DNA of 64,000 nucleotides from Scytonema hofmannii PCC 7110. GTDB taxonomy: Bacteria; Cyanobacteriota; Cyanobacteriia; Cyanobacteriales; Nostocaceae. Location of the stretch: contig NZ_KQ976354.1 of the NCBI RefSeq assembly GCF_000346485.2, positions 124,001 to 188,000 of the forward strand, in the 5' to 3' direction. Made by a program: the position numbers and the translations under genes. The notes under the pieces were generated by a model. It was not told the DNA's origin. It worked only from the letters and a program-made list of their open reading frames with translations, and made no database searches. Of this stretch, positions 26,282 to 35,295 are shown one piece after another; position 1 is the stretch's first letter; each line of letters opens with the position of its first letter.

Positions 26282-27076
26282 ATGGAAATTTTTAATGAGT
26301 ATCATCTGGACCCAAAGCAATTTCCTTTTCTCAACAGCTTTCAAGATAATTGGCTAGTAATTCGAGATGAATTTACACGCTTTATTAAGGATGCATCTGA
26401 TGAGGAGTTAAAATTCACTTACGATGTTCTAGGACCAAAAAGTCAAACAATTAAAACCAAGGGAAATGCGAAATACAGTGCCTTTGGTATCTTATTTCAA
26501 GGGATTTTTATTGAAAAATATATTCAAGTACATCAAATAAAATATCCTGATTATAATTCCTATGAAGCATCAGAAAAAGCACTTGCGTTAAGAGAGAAAT
26601 ATTTCCCAAATTTAGCTAAAGTCATAGAAACAGTAAACTTAAGCGATGATAATCTCATCAGAAATGTATATTTTGGTACATTCCATCCCGGTTTAGATAT
26701 CAAACTGCACGTAAACTATAACCCTCATATGAATCGCGGTTATTTAGGATTGATCGTACCAGAGGGGGATGTGGCGATGAAAATATGTCACGAGCAACTT
26801 TACTGGTATGAAGGAGAAGTTATGGTTTTAGACCATAGCTATCCACACTGTCCGCATAATTACACCAATTATGACAGAACAGTCTTAGTGATAGACTTTT
26901 TTAAACCAGAACAGTCTAGAGAAGAAGCAATACGATTTGAAAAAGAACTCGTTACACAACGAATGCAAGATAATCCATACAGCTTAGGTGTGTTTGGTAA
27001 AAGCGATAAAGCTAAAGAAGAAGATTTTATCAAGTATGGTTTAGCTCATCAGCTGGAGTGGGATAAAGCTTTGTAA
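26282..27076 (+). CDS. Aspartyl/asparaginyl beta-hydroxylase-like Fe(II)/2-oxoglutarate oxygenase
   Basis: 264 residues with AGGAGA before the ATG. The oxygenase core lies about 125-215: TFHPGLDIKLHVNYNPHMNRGYLGLIVP supplies the first His region, and VLDHSYPHCPHNYTNYDRTVLVIDFF supplies the second His and the Arg that binds 2-oxoglutarate. This matches the Asp_Arg_Hydrox (LpxO-like) family, whose members hydroxylate protein side chains, lipids or free amino acids. The substrate is unknown. It is divergent from the amidohydrolase and followed by a strong GC-rich hairpin at 27080-27106. Confidence 0.82.
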   Translation: MEIFNEYHLDPKQFPFLNSFQDNWLVIRDEFTRFIKDASDEELKFTYDVLGPKSQTIKTKGNAKYSAFGILFQGIFIEKYIQVHQIKYPDYNSYEASEKALALREKYFPNLAKVIETVNLSDDNLIRNVYFGTFHPGLDIKLHVNYNPHMNRGYLGLIVPEGDVAMKICHEQLYWYEGEVMVLDHSYPHCPHNYTNYDRTVLVIDFFKPEQSREEAIRFEKELVTQRMQDNPYSLGVFGKSDKAKEEDFIKYGLAHQLEWDKAL

Positions 27077-27079
27077 GTA

Positions 27080-27106
27080 AACCCTCCCCTTTCCAAGGGG
27101 AGGGTT
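27080..27106. terminator. Perfect 12-bp-stem hairpin after the oxygenase gene
   Basis: AACCCTCCCCTT, 3-nt loop, AAGGGGAGGGTT, starting 3 bases after the stop of the oxygenase gene. It lacks a T-run. This sequence is also a common dispersed repeat type, so a terminator role is inferred from position. Confidence 0.4.
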
Positions 27107-27151
27107 AGGGTGGGGTAAAACTGACGCTAAAACTGGCGTTTGTAAGCTATT

Positions 27152-28222
27152 TCAGACTTGTGTATACACCGTATCCTTAAAAAGGGGAGAAAATACTCTT
27201 AAAGTCCCCTTTTTAAGAGGAGATTTAGAGGGATCTAAAAAGCGATATTTGCGCCATAGATTAAAGCCAAGAATACAGACAATTAACCACAGCAACCCAA
27301 CTGCATAGCCAGCTGCAACATCAGTAGGCCAGTGTACACCTAGATAAAGCCGACTAAAACCGATCGCCGCAATTAAGAGAATGGTCAAGGCAAAAATTTG
27401 CTTTCTTTGGTGAGGAAATTCTTTTGCCAAGGTGTAGCCAATAAAGCCGTAAATCACCATTGACATCATGGCATGTCCGCTAGGAAAGCTGTAGTGACCC
27501 ACATTCACAATCCAATCCCACAGCGCTGGACGTGCTCTACCAAACCGTTGTTTCAACAAATAATTTAACGCGATCGCACCAACTGTGGCTATGCCAAAAG
27601 TCGTTACTTCTGAACGACGATTGTAGTAGATCGGGCTAGTTGCAAATGCCAAACAAATCCATGGCAAACCGACCGATCCACCTAGAGAAGTTATACCAAT
27701 CATAATGCGATCGAGAAGTGGCGTATGCAATCTCTGAATTGCTAGCAAAATGCTTTCGTCAAGCCCCAATCTGTGTAGCAACAAAGTGCTCACAATCAAA
27801 GTACCAACAGCCGTTCCCGACACCAGAATAAGTTGTCTACCCGCTTTGTCTATCGGTTGCTGCAAGGGCATTTCTGCCAATATGGCTTTGCTCGCAACTT
27901 CTGGAATTTTTTCTGCTTCTGTCTTGATTGATGATTTTCCAATTTGTTGTCTGTAATCAAAGACAATGTTTTGGATAAGTAATGCGATCGCATTTGGGCT
28001 GCGATCGTTCGTAAAAAGAACGAGAACATTTCCTGTATATTGATTAGCACTCACTTGCTGAATGCCTTTCTCATTTGACAATTTGAGTTCAAGGTATCTT
28101 TTAAAAGCTTCCGAACGGTAAAGCCCATTGACTTTATATCTTGCTCTTCCTTTGACAGCAGTATGTAGTGCTTGAACTAAAGGATTTTGCTCGGGGAGTT
28201 TGTTGAAATGAGGAATTCCCAT
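27152..28222 (-). CDS. PAP2-type membrane phosphatase with N-terminal HMA-like domain
   Basis: 356 residues. The N-terminal about 90 residues (GRARYKVNGLYRSEAFKRYLELKLS, then GIQQVSANQYTGNVLVLF) resemble the degenerate HMA_2 fold. After a linker comes a six-helix PAP2 domain with all three phosphatase motifs: KQRFGRARP, PSGH and SRLYLGVHWPTD. PAP2 enzymes hydrolyse lipid phosphates or diphosphates at the membrane. The last about 25 residues (KSPLKKGTLRVFSPLFKDT) are encoded by a dispersed palindromic repeat rather than by conserved sequence. It is 19 bp downstream of the HMA-like gene 28242-28886 and surely co-transcribed. Confidence 0.87.
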   Translation of the reverse strand: MGIPHFNKLPEQNPLVQALHTAVKGRARYKVNGLYRSEAFKRYLELKLSNEKGIQQVSANQYTGNVLVLFTNDRSPNAIALLIQNIVFDYRQQIGKSSIKTEAEKIPEVASKAILAEMPLQQPIDKAGRQLILVSGTAVGTLIVSTLLLHRLGLDESILLAIQRLHTPLLDRIMIGITSLGGSVGLPWICLAFATSPIYYNRRSEVTTFGIATVGAIALNYLLKQRFGRARPALWDWIVNVGHYSFPSGHAMMSMVIYGFIGYTLAKEFPHQRKQIFALTILLIAAIGFSRLYLGVHWPTDVAAGYAVGLLWLIVCILGFNLWRKYRFLDPSKSPLKKGTLRVFSPLFKDTVYTQV

Positions 28223-28241
28223 TTTTCTACTTCATCAAAGG

Positions 28242-28886
28242 CTATAAATCACCCTCCCCAACAGCTTGTAGTTTTAAAGGCTGCAAACCTACCTCATCGG
28301 GCTTGCTATGCTTTTGCCATCGTTTGTTGGGCAGGATAAACATGGTAGCAGATTTTAGCCTTTTGATGATATTTCTTGTGGTAGACAGTACTCGCTCCCA
28401 AGTATCTTCTCTATATCGTTGGTATTTAATAGCATTATGCGCTTGGTTGATGTTACGTGTTGTGTCAATGAGATGGATGGCAGCATCAAAAACGGTTCCC
28501 ACAATTGATTTAGCTGTAACTCTCGTTGGTACTACTATATCTGGAGCGGTTTGTATCAGATGGACTAAATGCGCTCGCACTTGCTCATCTTTTATTATCC
28601 CTATTGAATAATCGATAACAATGGAAGCTGCTGTAGGGTTAACACGTACTTTCGTAATTCTAGAGTCAGATTCCATAACCAGCTTCAGTTTCTCGGCATA
28701 GGTAGAATCCTTTACTAGCCGAGGAATGCGAAAACGAATGCGTCCGGGAATTGCATGAGCAACACTATAGGATATCCTTTCAGGTGACGTAGTTTTATTA
28801 GCTACACTTGAGTTTGTCTTGTTAGCTCGCCGAGCCTGATTGGGGATAATATTTTTGTTAGACTTCTCTCTTTTTCTAGGAGTCAT
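28242..28886 (-). CDS. HMA-like (HMA_2) domain protein
   Basis: 214 residues. A basic N-terminus is followed at about 38-110 by an HMA_2-like domain (YSVAHAIPGRIRFRIPRLVKD, then SRITKVRVNPTAASIVIDY). It lacks the metal-binding CxxC of true heavy-metal-associated domains. The C-terminal half is basic, with possible helices (INQAHNAIKYQRYREDTWERVLSTTRNIIKRLK). It precedes and is probably co-transcribed with a PAP2 phosphatase whose own N-terminus looks like the same fold. The two may interact through it; that is inference. Confidence 0.7.
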   Translation of the reverse strand: MTPRKREKSNKNIIPNQARRANKTNSSVANKTTSPERISYSVAHAIPGRIRFRIPRLVKDSTYAEKLKLVMESDSRITKVRVNPTAASIVIDYSIGIIKDEQVRAHLVHLIQTAPDIVVPTRVTAKSIVGTVFDAAIHLIDTTRNINQAHNAIKYQRYREDTWERVLSTTRNIIKRLKSATMFILPNKRWQKHSKPDEVGLQPLKLQAVGEGDL

Positions 28887-29033
28887 AATCTCTTATTTCG
28901 ATTTTCAAACATACAATAACTGAGGTTGATTTTTTTCTAAGAAAAATTAAGCACAAAGAACAAATAACCATCGTAGTTTCTCATCTTACAACTTTGATAG
29001 CATTGCTATATCTAACTTTTGGAACATAAAAAT

Positions 29034-29654
29034 ATGGTAGGGGATGACGCAACAAGATTTGCTTTGAAAACAGAGCTTTGGGAACGAGTAGAAGCACTAG
29101 GCGTTCATCGTTCCTTATTTCCGTCCTCTGAAGAGACCATCAATAAAATTGTGGATCAGCTTGAGAGCATGAATCCAATCCCATACCCTTTAAGTACAAA
29201 CCATCTCTCTACTCTACTCGGACATTGGCAGTTGGTCTACGCCTCTCGCGGAACAATTGTTACACGCACCGTCGCATCAATTCCTGATTTTTGGGGGAGC
29301 ATCAAAATCAAACAAGTATGGCAACAGCTTGAGAGGGGTGGTGACGAGAGCATTTCTGCCTCCAACGGTGCTCTTTTTGACTTATCTCTCCTTGGGGAAT
29401 GGCAGATACAGGCTAATGGAGTGTGGCGGTGGAGTGGCGATCGCGAGAAAGCTGCTAAGGTAAAGTTTGGCACATTTTCGATGCAAGCAACCAAGCCATT
29501 TGGTATATCTCTTTGGAGTTTTCCTAAAATAAAAATTCCGGTGTTGGAATTCTTTCAGAATGAAGCCTTATGGATCACCTCGTATCTAGATGAGGAAATG
29601 AGGGTAGGACGAGGCGCTACAGGTAATTTGTTTGTGTTTCGTCGTCGGGAGTAA
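29034..29654 (+). CDS. PAP/fibrillin family protein (plastid-lipid-associated type)
   Basis: 206 residues from the ATG at 29034; a TTG five codons earlier is the only other start. It has the PAP_fibrillin pattern: an N-terminal helix pair, then LLGHWQLVYASRGTIVTRTV, a lipocalin-like barrel with WQLVYAS as signature, and the closing YLDEEMRVGRGATGNLFVFRR. In plants and cyanobacteria these proteins associate with thylakoid lipid and stress protection. It is monocistronic by spacing and divergent from the HMA/PAP2 pair. Confidence 0.88.
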   Translation: MVGDDATRFALKTELWERVEALGVHRSLFPSSEETINKIVDQLESMNPIPYPLSTNHLSTLLGHWQLVYASRGTIVTRTVASIPDFWGSIKIKQVWQQLERGGDESISASNGALFDLSLLGEWQIQANGVWRWSGDREKAAKVKFGTFSMQATKPFGISLWSFPKIKIPVLEFFQNEALWITSYLDEEMRVGRGATGNLFVFRRRE

Positions 29655-29715
29655 TTGCCGATCGCTTGCCACCTGTTACAACGTAAAATGAGTAAAAATA
29701 CAGGCAAAGCAGAGT

Positions 29716-30759
29716 ATGGTAGCCGATCTCGAAACTACAGAATCCTTTCGAGCCTTAGCACTGCAAGTGACTTGTCATGCTATTAACCAGGTAACTGACT
29801 GTCAGGAAGTACGCTCGTTGATGCAAGACACTATCAACCGTCTGGCAAAACAAATTGCTGCCAGTATTGCGTTTATTGGTGGTGACTGTCGTTTGATTGT
29901 TCTACCAGAGTATTTCCTCACAGGTTTTCCCATGGGAGAATCACTACCTGTGTGGGCAGAAAAAGCGTGTCTCGAAATGGCAGGTGCAGAGTACGAAGCG
30001 CTTGGTAAGATTGCACAGCATTATAATATTTTTCTCGCAGGTAATGCTTACGAGGTTGACCCCAACTTTCCAGGACTGTATTTTCAAACTTGCTTTGTCA
30101 TTGACCCCTCTGGAACAGTGGTCTTGCGGTATCGACGGTTAAATTCTATGTTTGCACCAACTCCTCATGATGTTTGGGATAAGTATCTCGACTGCTACGG
30201 GCTAGAGGGTGTTTTTCCAGTTGCCAAAACAGCAATTGGTAATTTGGCAGCGCTAGCTTCAGAAGAAATTCTATATCCGGAAGTGGCGAGATGTTTGACA
30301 ATGCGGGGGGCAGAAATTTTTCTGCATTCAACTTCAGAAGTTTATAGCAAAGAACGCGCACCCAAAGAAGCCGCAAAAATCTGCCGCGCAGTAGAAAATA
30401 TGGCATATGTAGTGTCCGCAAATAGTGCAGGTATAGCTAACACTGCTATTCCCAGTGCTTCTACTGATGGGGGATCAAAAATTGTTGACTATAGGGGATT
30501 AATCTTAGCTGAAACTGCTTCCGGGGAGAGTATGGCAGCATTTGCAGAGATTGATTTAGCTGCTTTACGCCGCTATCGCCGCCGACCTGGGTTAAATAAT
30601 TTACTTTCCCGACAGCGTTTGGAACTCTACGCACAAAGTTATTCTCAATCCCACTTCTACCCAGCAAATACTATGCTGGATAAAGAAGTAGACCGCAAAC
30701 ATTTTATCCAGACCCAGCAAGAAACTATAGAACGTTTAGCTCAATTAGGAGTTATATAG
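29716..30759 (+). CDS. Nitrilase-fold (carbon-nitrogen hydrolase) protein with degenerate catalytic triad
   Basis: 347 residues of the nitrilase superfamily fold. Glu65 (LPEYFLTGF) fits the catalytic Glu. The Lys position reads Arg141 (YRRLN, usual YRK). The Cys position reads Ser182 (LASEEILYPE, usual LxCYDxRFPE). With Lys and Cys both replaced, ordinary amidase chemistry is unlikely. It could be a scaffold, a binding protein or an enzyme with altered chemistry. Start ATG 29716 has no strong ribosome site. It is followed by an aldehyde dehydrogenase on the same strand after heptamer repeats at about 30770-30814. Confidence 0.8.
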   Translation: MVADLETTESFRALALQVTCHAINQVTDCQEVRSLMQDTINRLAKQIAASIAFIGGDCRLIVLPEYFLTGFPMGESLPVWAEKACLEMAGAEYEALGKIAQHYNIFLAGNAYEVDPNFPGLYFQTCFVIDPSGTVVLRYRRLNSMFAPTPHDVWDKYLDCYGLEGVFPVAKTAIGNLAALASEEILYPEVARCLTMRGAEIFLHSTSEVYSKERAPKEAAKICRAVENMAYVVSANSAGIANTAIPSASTDGGSKIVDYRGLILAETASGESMAAFAEIDLAALRRYRRRPGLNNLLSRQRLELYAQSYSQSHFYPANTMLDKEVDRKHFIQTQQETIERLAQLGVI

Positions 30760-30821
30760 GATCTCGTAGCAACCAACCACCAACAACCAACCACTAACAA
30801 CTAACAACTAACAAAATTATT

Positions 30822-32234
30822 ATGTCAAAAGCAATAGAAGTCCGCAATCCTCGGACTGGAAAATTTGATTATGTAATTATACCGCCACCAGCAAAGCTAC
30901 TCGCACAGCAATGCAGTCGCTTGCGGCGATCGCAAAAAAATTGGCAACAGCTTAGTATAGAAGGTAGAATCGAAGCCCTTCAGCAGTGGAAGCAAGTCAT
31001 ATTATCTGGACGAGAGAAACTGACTGAGGCTTTGGTGAATGATACGGGAAGGTTATCAATATCAGTTATGGAAATTGATTCATTCCTTTCTAGTATCGAT
31101 CGCTGGTGTAAACTAGCTCCAGAACTGCTCCAAGAATCGCCAAAAAATACAGCTATTCCTTTTATTGAACTACAGCAAACAGCAGTTCCCTATCCTTTAG
31201 TCGGTGTCATTAGCCCGTGGAATTTTCCCTTATTACTTTCAACAATTGATACTATTCCCGCCTTGTTAGCTGGTTGTGCTGTCATCGTTAAACCTAGTGA
31301 GATAGCACCTCGGTTTGTTGCACCTCTATTAGCTGCACTCAATAACGTTCCAAAGTTACGAGATGTATTAACTTTTGTAGAAGGAGCAGCAGAAACCGGA
31401 GCGGCTCTGATAGAGAATGTAGATTTAATTTGTTTTACGGGAGGTGTAGAAACAGGACGAAAAGTTGCCGAAATTGCAGCAAAATACTTTATACCTGCTT
31501 TTCTGGAATTGGGAGGGAAAGACCCAGCAATTGTTTTAGAATCCGCTGACTTAGATTTGGCAACATCAGCAATTTTGTGGGGTTCGGTCGTGAATACCGG
31601 ACAGTCTTGTCAATCCATTGAGCGAATTTATGTTGCTGAATCTATAATGGAACCATTCGTGAAACAACTTGTAGACAAAGCGCAACGTCTTAAGTTAGCT
31701 TATCCCACAGCCGATAGCGGAGAAATTGGTCCTATTATTGCAGAAAGACAGGCTGCGATCGTTAGCGACCATCTGTTAGATGCAGTAGAACTAGGCGCTG
31801 TTGTGCATTGTGGCGGTGAAATTGAGAGCCATGGTGGAGGTTGGTGGTGTTGTCCTACAGTTCTCACTCAAGTTAACCATGGTATGAAGGTTATGACTGA
31901 AGAAACATTTGGTCCGATTATGCCCGTAATGTCCTTTTCCACAGTTGAAGAAGCAATAACTTTGGCAAATGATTCTATCTACGGATTGAGTGCAGCCGTT
32001 TTTGCAGGCTCAGATGCAGAAGCGATAGAAGTTGCCCGTCATATAGATGCAGGTGGTATTAGTATTAATGATGCTGCTCTCACTGCTTTGGTGCATGAGG
32101 GAGAGAAAAATTCTTTTAAGTTTTCTGGTTTAGGCGGTTCGCGTATGGGAACAACAGCACTGACACGTTTTATGCGAAAAAAAGCATTTTTGGTGAAAAC
32201 TAACTCTATGAGTGACCCTTGGTGGTTTAAATAG
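30822..32234 (+). CDS. NAD(P)-dependent aldehyde dehydrogenase
   Basis: 470 residues, the usual family length. Asn134 (SPWNFP), Glu229 (LELGGKDP) and the nucleophile Cys263 (NTGQSCQSIERIY) are all present, as is the cofactor loop FTGGVETGRKV. The enzyme oxidises an aldehyde to the acid; the substrate is unknown. Its position between a nitrilase-fold protein and a lipocalin-like protein, with an amidohydrolase nearby, suggests a small nitrogen-compound pathway, which is inference. Confidence 0.93.
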   Translation: MSKAIEVRNPRTGKFDYVIIPPPAKLLAQQCSRLRRSQKNWQQLSIEGRIEALQQWKQVILSGREKLTEALVNDTGRLSISVMEIDSFLSSIDRWCKLAPELLQESPKNTAIPFIELQQTAVPYPLVGVISPWNFPLLLSTIDTIPALLAGCAVIVKPSEIAPRFVAPLLAALNNVPKLRDVLTFVEGAAETGAALIENVDLICFTGGVETGRKVAEIAAKYFIPAFLELGGKDPAIVLESADLDLATSAILWGSVVNTGQSCQSIERIYVAESIMEPFVKQLVDKAQRLKLAYPTADSGEIGPIIAERQAAIVSDHLLDAVELGAVVHCGGEIESHGGGWWCCPTVLTQVNHGMKVMTEETFGPIMPVMSFSTVEEAITLANDSIYGLSAAVFAGSDAEAIEVARHIDAGGISINDAALTALVHEGEKNSFKFSGLGGSRMGTTALTRFMRKKAFLVKTNSMSDPWWFK

Positions 32235-32404
32235 GGGGTAGGGAGTAGGGAGTAGGGAGTAGGGAGTAGGGAGTAGGGGCGCAAGGCCTTGCGCCCGTAC
32301 AGTGGTTAGTAGGGGCGCAAGGCCTTGCGCCCGTACAGTGGTTAGTTGTTAGTAGAACAATCCAAAATCCAAAATCCAAAATCCAAAATTGAAGGAGCTT
32401 TATC
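32232..32404. repeat. Heptamer repeats and a 36-bp tandem duplication
   Basis: About five copies of gggagta (32236-32278), then two exact tandem copies of a 36-bp unit (32275-32310, 32311-32346; core GCGCAAGGCCTTGCGC), then four copies of ccaaaat (about 32352-32381). These are typical heterocystous-cyanobacterial STRR sequences. Confidence 0.8.
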
Positions 32405-32851
32405 ATGTCACTTATTCGCGAAGAAATGCCTGTTCTGGTACGTCATGAAGGAGATTGGGTAGGTACGTACACAGTGGTTGATGTAGAAGGAAAAATTATC
32501 GACAAGCATGAGTCGCATTTGACCTGTCAGTTTCCAGAAGATGATGCTTATTCCTACTATCAAATTAATCGTTACAAGTGGTCTAATGGTAAACAAGAAG
32601 AGCATCAGTTTCCAGGGACTTATCGAGACAAAGCATTATGGTTTAATACAGACCGTATTGATGGGAAAGCTTGGGAAGTTGACAATGCAACAATTATTTT
32701 GTGGTTTTCTTATAAAACTGCACCGGATATGTATTTATATGAAATGATTAATCTCAGCCCCTGCAATAACTACCGTTTCCGCACCTGGCATTGGTTTAAA
32801 AATCATCAACTCTTCCAACGGACTTTGATTCAAGAAGAACGGTTGCGTTGA
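32405..32851 (+). CDS. Small lipocalin-like protein (DUF3598-like)
   Basis: 148 residues with GAAGGAG before the ATG. The pattern is a single beta-barrel: VRHEGDWVGTYTVVDVEG, then ESHLTCQFPED, then LWFNTDRIDGKAWEVDN, then IILWFSYK and YEMINLSPCNNYRFRTWHWF. It resembles half of the calycin-like DUF3598 proteins of cyanobacteria. A ligand-binding role is inferred from the fold. It follows the aldehyde dehydrogenase after a 170-bp repeat-rich gap. Confidence 0.6.
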   Translation: MSLIREEMPVLVRHEGDWVGTYTVVDVEGKIIDKHESHLTCQFPEDDAYSYYQINRYKWSNGKQEEHQFPGTYRDKALWFNTDRIDGKAWEVDNATIILWFSYKTAPDMYLYEMINLSPCNNYRFRTWHWFKNHQLFQRTLIQEERLR

Positions 32852-32948
32852 AACAAGCAAAACCTTGCTCTCATGAAGTAGGCAAAGATTTACAGAATAT
32901 GCAACAATGATACAAGAGTTCCTTTAAATTAGAAGTTGAAGAGCAATT

Positions 32949-33266
32949 ATGACTGATACTAAACCTTTGCGGACAGCACGTCGGGGAAGAATATTTCCTG
33001 AAATTCAGTGGACAGAAGAACAAATAGCTCAATGGAGAGCCAGACAGGAAGCATTTTATCAACGCTGTAAAGTGATTTTTGACAGAGTTCAACCAGAGTT
33101 AGTTAAAACTCACTATAACTGGTACATGGCAGTTGAACCGGAGAGTGGAGATTATTTTATTGATAAAGATGAAATAGTTGCGATGAATATGTCTCGTCAA
33201 AAGCATCCAAATAACATTTTTTTCCTGTTTAGGATTAATGAAACAGGAGTATCGGGGACAATATGA
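32949..33266 (+). CDS. Conserved-type cyanobacterial small protein, partner of the protease gene
   Basis: 105 residues. A basic N-terminus and a helical stretch (WTEEQIAQWRARQEAFYQRCKVIFDRVQPELVKTHYNW) are followed by an acidic segment (MAVEPESGDYFIDKDEIVAM) and a short hydrophobic strand. Function is unknown. Its stop overlaps the next gene by 4 bases (ATGA), so the two are translationally coupled. Such pairs with a small aspartic-protease-like gene are familiar in cyanobacteria. Confidence 0.7.
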   Translation: MTDTKPLRTARRGRIFPEIQWTEEQIAQWRARQEAFYQRCKVIFDRVQPELVKTHYNWYMAVEPESGDYFIDKDEIVAMNMSRQKHPNNIFFLFRINETGVSGTI

Positions 33267-33625
33267 TTGAGGGCAGATTTGGCGATGTGGACGAGTTATT
33301 CTTTGAAATTCAGTTAATTGCTAGCGATCAATTAGAACTGACTGTAGATGCAATGCTAGATACAGGTTTTTCTGGCTGGTTAGCAATTGATAAACAAGAT
33401 TTGGATGGTCTTGATTGGATTTTAATAGGTGAGCGAGATATGTTAATGGCAAGGGGAGAAACAAAATTTGATATTTATGCTGGAAAAGTGAGAATAGAGG
33501 AAAAAGAATTTGATATTCCAGTCCATATTGGTACAGGATTAACAGAAGTTTTACTTGGTCGTCAGTGGCTCAAAGATAGACGGTTAGTAGTTGATATACC
33601 GTCGGGAGTTTTAACACTTGGATAA
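33263..33625 (+). CDS. Small clan AA aspartic-protease-like protein
   Basis: 120 residues, one retropepsin-like lobe. The catalytic signature is DTGFSG with Asp33, and the second conserved element is LLGRQWLKDRRLVVD near the C-terminus. Single-lobe proteins of this type act as homodimers if they are proteases. The partner gene at 32949 overlaps its start. The next gene, hisS, begins 15 bp after its stop, so the three may share a transcript. Confidence 0.82.
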   Translation: MIEGRFGDVDELFFEIQLIASDQLELTVDAMLDTGFSGWLAIDKQDLDGLDWILIGERDMLMARGETKFDIYAGKVRIEEKEFDIPVHIGTGLTEVLLGRQWLKDRRLVVDIPSGVLTLG

Positions 33626-33639
33626 TCAAAAAAATTTGT

Positions 33640-35031
33640 ATGGCAAAATCTGAAAAAATTAACTTTTCGACCCCTAGCGGTTTTCCTGAATTTCTTCCCG
33701 GTGAGAAACGTTTGGAAGTATACTTACTCGATACAATCCGAAAAGTTTATGAAAGTTATGGATTTACACCTATAGAAACTCCAGCTGTAGAACGTTTGGA
33801 AGTTTTACAAGCAAAAGGCAATCAAGGTGACAATATAATTTACGGTATTAATCCTATCTTACCACCAAACCGACAAGCAGAAAAGGATAAGGCAGGAGAG
33901 ACAGGCTCGGAAGCAAGAGCTTTAAAATTTGACCAAACGGTTCCTCTAGCAGCATATATTGCTCGTCACCTTAATGATTTGAGTTTTCCATTTGCTCGTT
34001 ACCAAATGGATCTTGTGTTTCGAGGGGAGAGGGCAAAAGATGGACGATTTCGTCAGTTTAGGCAATGTGATATAGACGTTGTAGGGCGTCGTGAACTCAG
34101 TTTATTTTATGATGCTCAAATGCCTGCTATTATTGCTGAGATATTTGATGCGATTAACATTGGTGATTTCCTTATTCGTATTAATAATCGTAAAGTTCTC
34201 ACGGGATTCTTTAGCTCGGTGGGGGTGGAAGCAGAGAAAATTAAATCTTGCATCGGTATTATTGATACTTTAGAAAAAGTTGGGGAAGCGAAGGTTATAC
34301 AAGAGTTTGAAAAAGAAGGAGTTTTAGCAGAGCAAACTCAAAAAATTATTGATTTCATTAATATTAAAGGTTCCGTTGATGAAGTATTAGATAAACTTAA
34401 ATACTTAGCTCAATCGGCACAAGAAGCTGAGATATTTAACTTGGGAGTTACAGAGTTAGAAACGGTGATTTCCGGTGTTCGCAATCTGGGAGTTGCGGAA
34501 AATCGTTTTTGTCTTGATTTATCTATTGCTCGCGGTCTTGATTATTATACAGGAACTGTTTACGAAACAAGTTTAGTAGGACATGAAGCGCTAGGAAGTA
34601 TTTGTTCCGGTGGTAGGTATGAAGAATTAGTGGGAGTATTTTTAGGCGAAAAAATGCCTGGAGTAGGAATTTCTATTGGTTTAACTCGCTTAATGAGCCG
34701 TTTGTTAAAAGCTGGTATTTTGAACCCACTCGCAGCAACTCCAACTCAGGTAATAGTGGTGAATGTGCAAGAGGACTTGATGCCAGTTTATCTCAATGTG
34801 TCTCAAACGTTGCGGAAAGCAGGAATTAATGTTGTCACAAATTTTGAGCAACGACCTTTAGGTAAACAATTCCAACAAGCTGAAAAACAGGGAATTCAAT
34901 TTTGTGTCATTATTGGCTCTGAGGAAGCAGCAGCACAAAAGGCAGCTCTCAAGGATTTGAAAACACGGGAGCAAATAGAAGTCCCGTTAGAAAATTTGGC
35001 TGAAGCAATTAAACAGAGACTCGCTCCTTAA
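33640..35031 (+). CDS. hisS: Histidyl-tRNA synthetase
   Basis: 463 residues, standard length. Class II motifs are visible: the motif 1 region YESYGFTPIETPAVE, motif 2 FRGERAKDGRFRQFRQCDIDVVG, the HisRS-specific loop ARGLDYYTGTVYE, motif 3 GVGISIGLTRL, and a C-terminal anticodon-binding domain (VNVQEDLMPVYLNVSQTLRKAGI). It charges tRNA-His in the cytosol. An unusual acidic/basic insert (QAEKDKAGETGSEAR) lies before the LKFDQTVPLAAYIA substrate-binding segment. Its tight linkage to a protease-like pair is not a usual hisS context, so it may be a second copy; this window cannot tell. Confidence 0.93.
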   Translation: MAKSEKINFSTPSGFPEFLPGEKRLEVYLLDTIRKVYESYGFTPIETPAVERLEVLQAKGNQGDNIIYGINPILPPNRQAEKDKAGETGSEARALKFDQTVPLAAYIARHLNDLSFPFARYQMDLVFRGERAKDGRFRQFRQCDIDVVGRRELSLFYDAQMPAIIAEIFDAINIGDFLIRINNRKVLTGFFSSVGVEAEKIKSCIGIIDTLEKVGEAKVIQEFEKEGVLAEQTQKIIDFINIKGSVDEVLDKLKYLAQSAQEAEIFNLGVTELETVISGVRNLGVAENRFCLDLSIARGLDYYTGTVYETSLVGHEALGSICSGGRYEELVGVFLGEKMPGVGISIGLTRLMSRLLKAGILNPLAATPTQVIVVNVQEDLMPVYLNVSQTLRKAGINVVTNFEQRPLGKQFQQAEKQGIQFCVIIGSEEAAAQKAALKDLKTREQIEVPLENLAEAIKQRLAP

Positions 35032-35295
35032 GTAAGTGTTCAGTTCTTTGGCAAATATAGCGTTTCGGGCTTTTTGTGCAATATCATGAGCGACTATTAG
35101 TAGTGTAGGTATCTTGCCCATATTATAAGCGGACAAAATACCCGTAATACAAGAGGCGTACTTTGTAAAACTGAAAACTGCGGTTCTTCAGTACTTGTTA
35201 TGCTAAAATAACAAGTACTGAAGAGGGAACAGGGAACAGGGAACAGGGAACAGTGAAGAAAGGAAAAAGGAAAAAGGAAAAAAGGGAAGAGAGCG

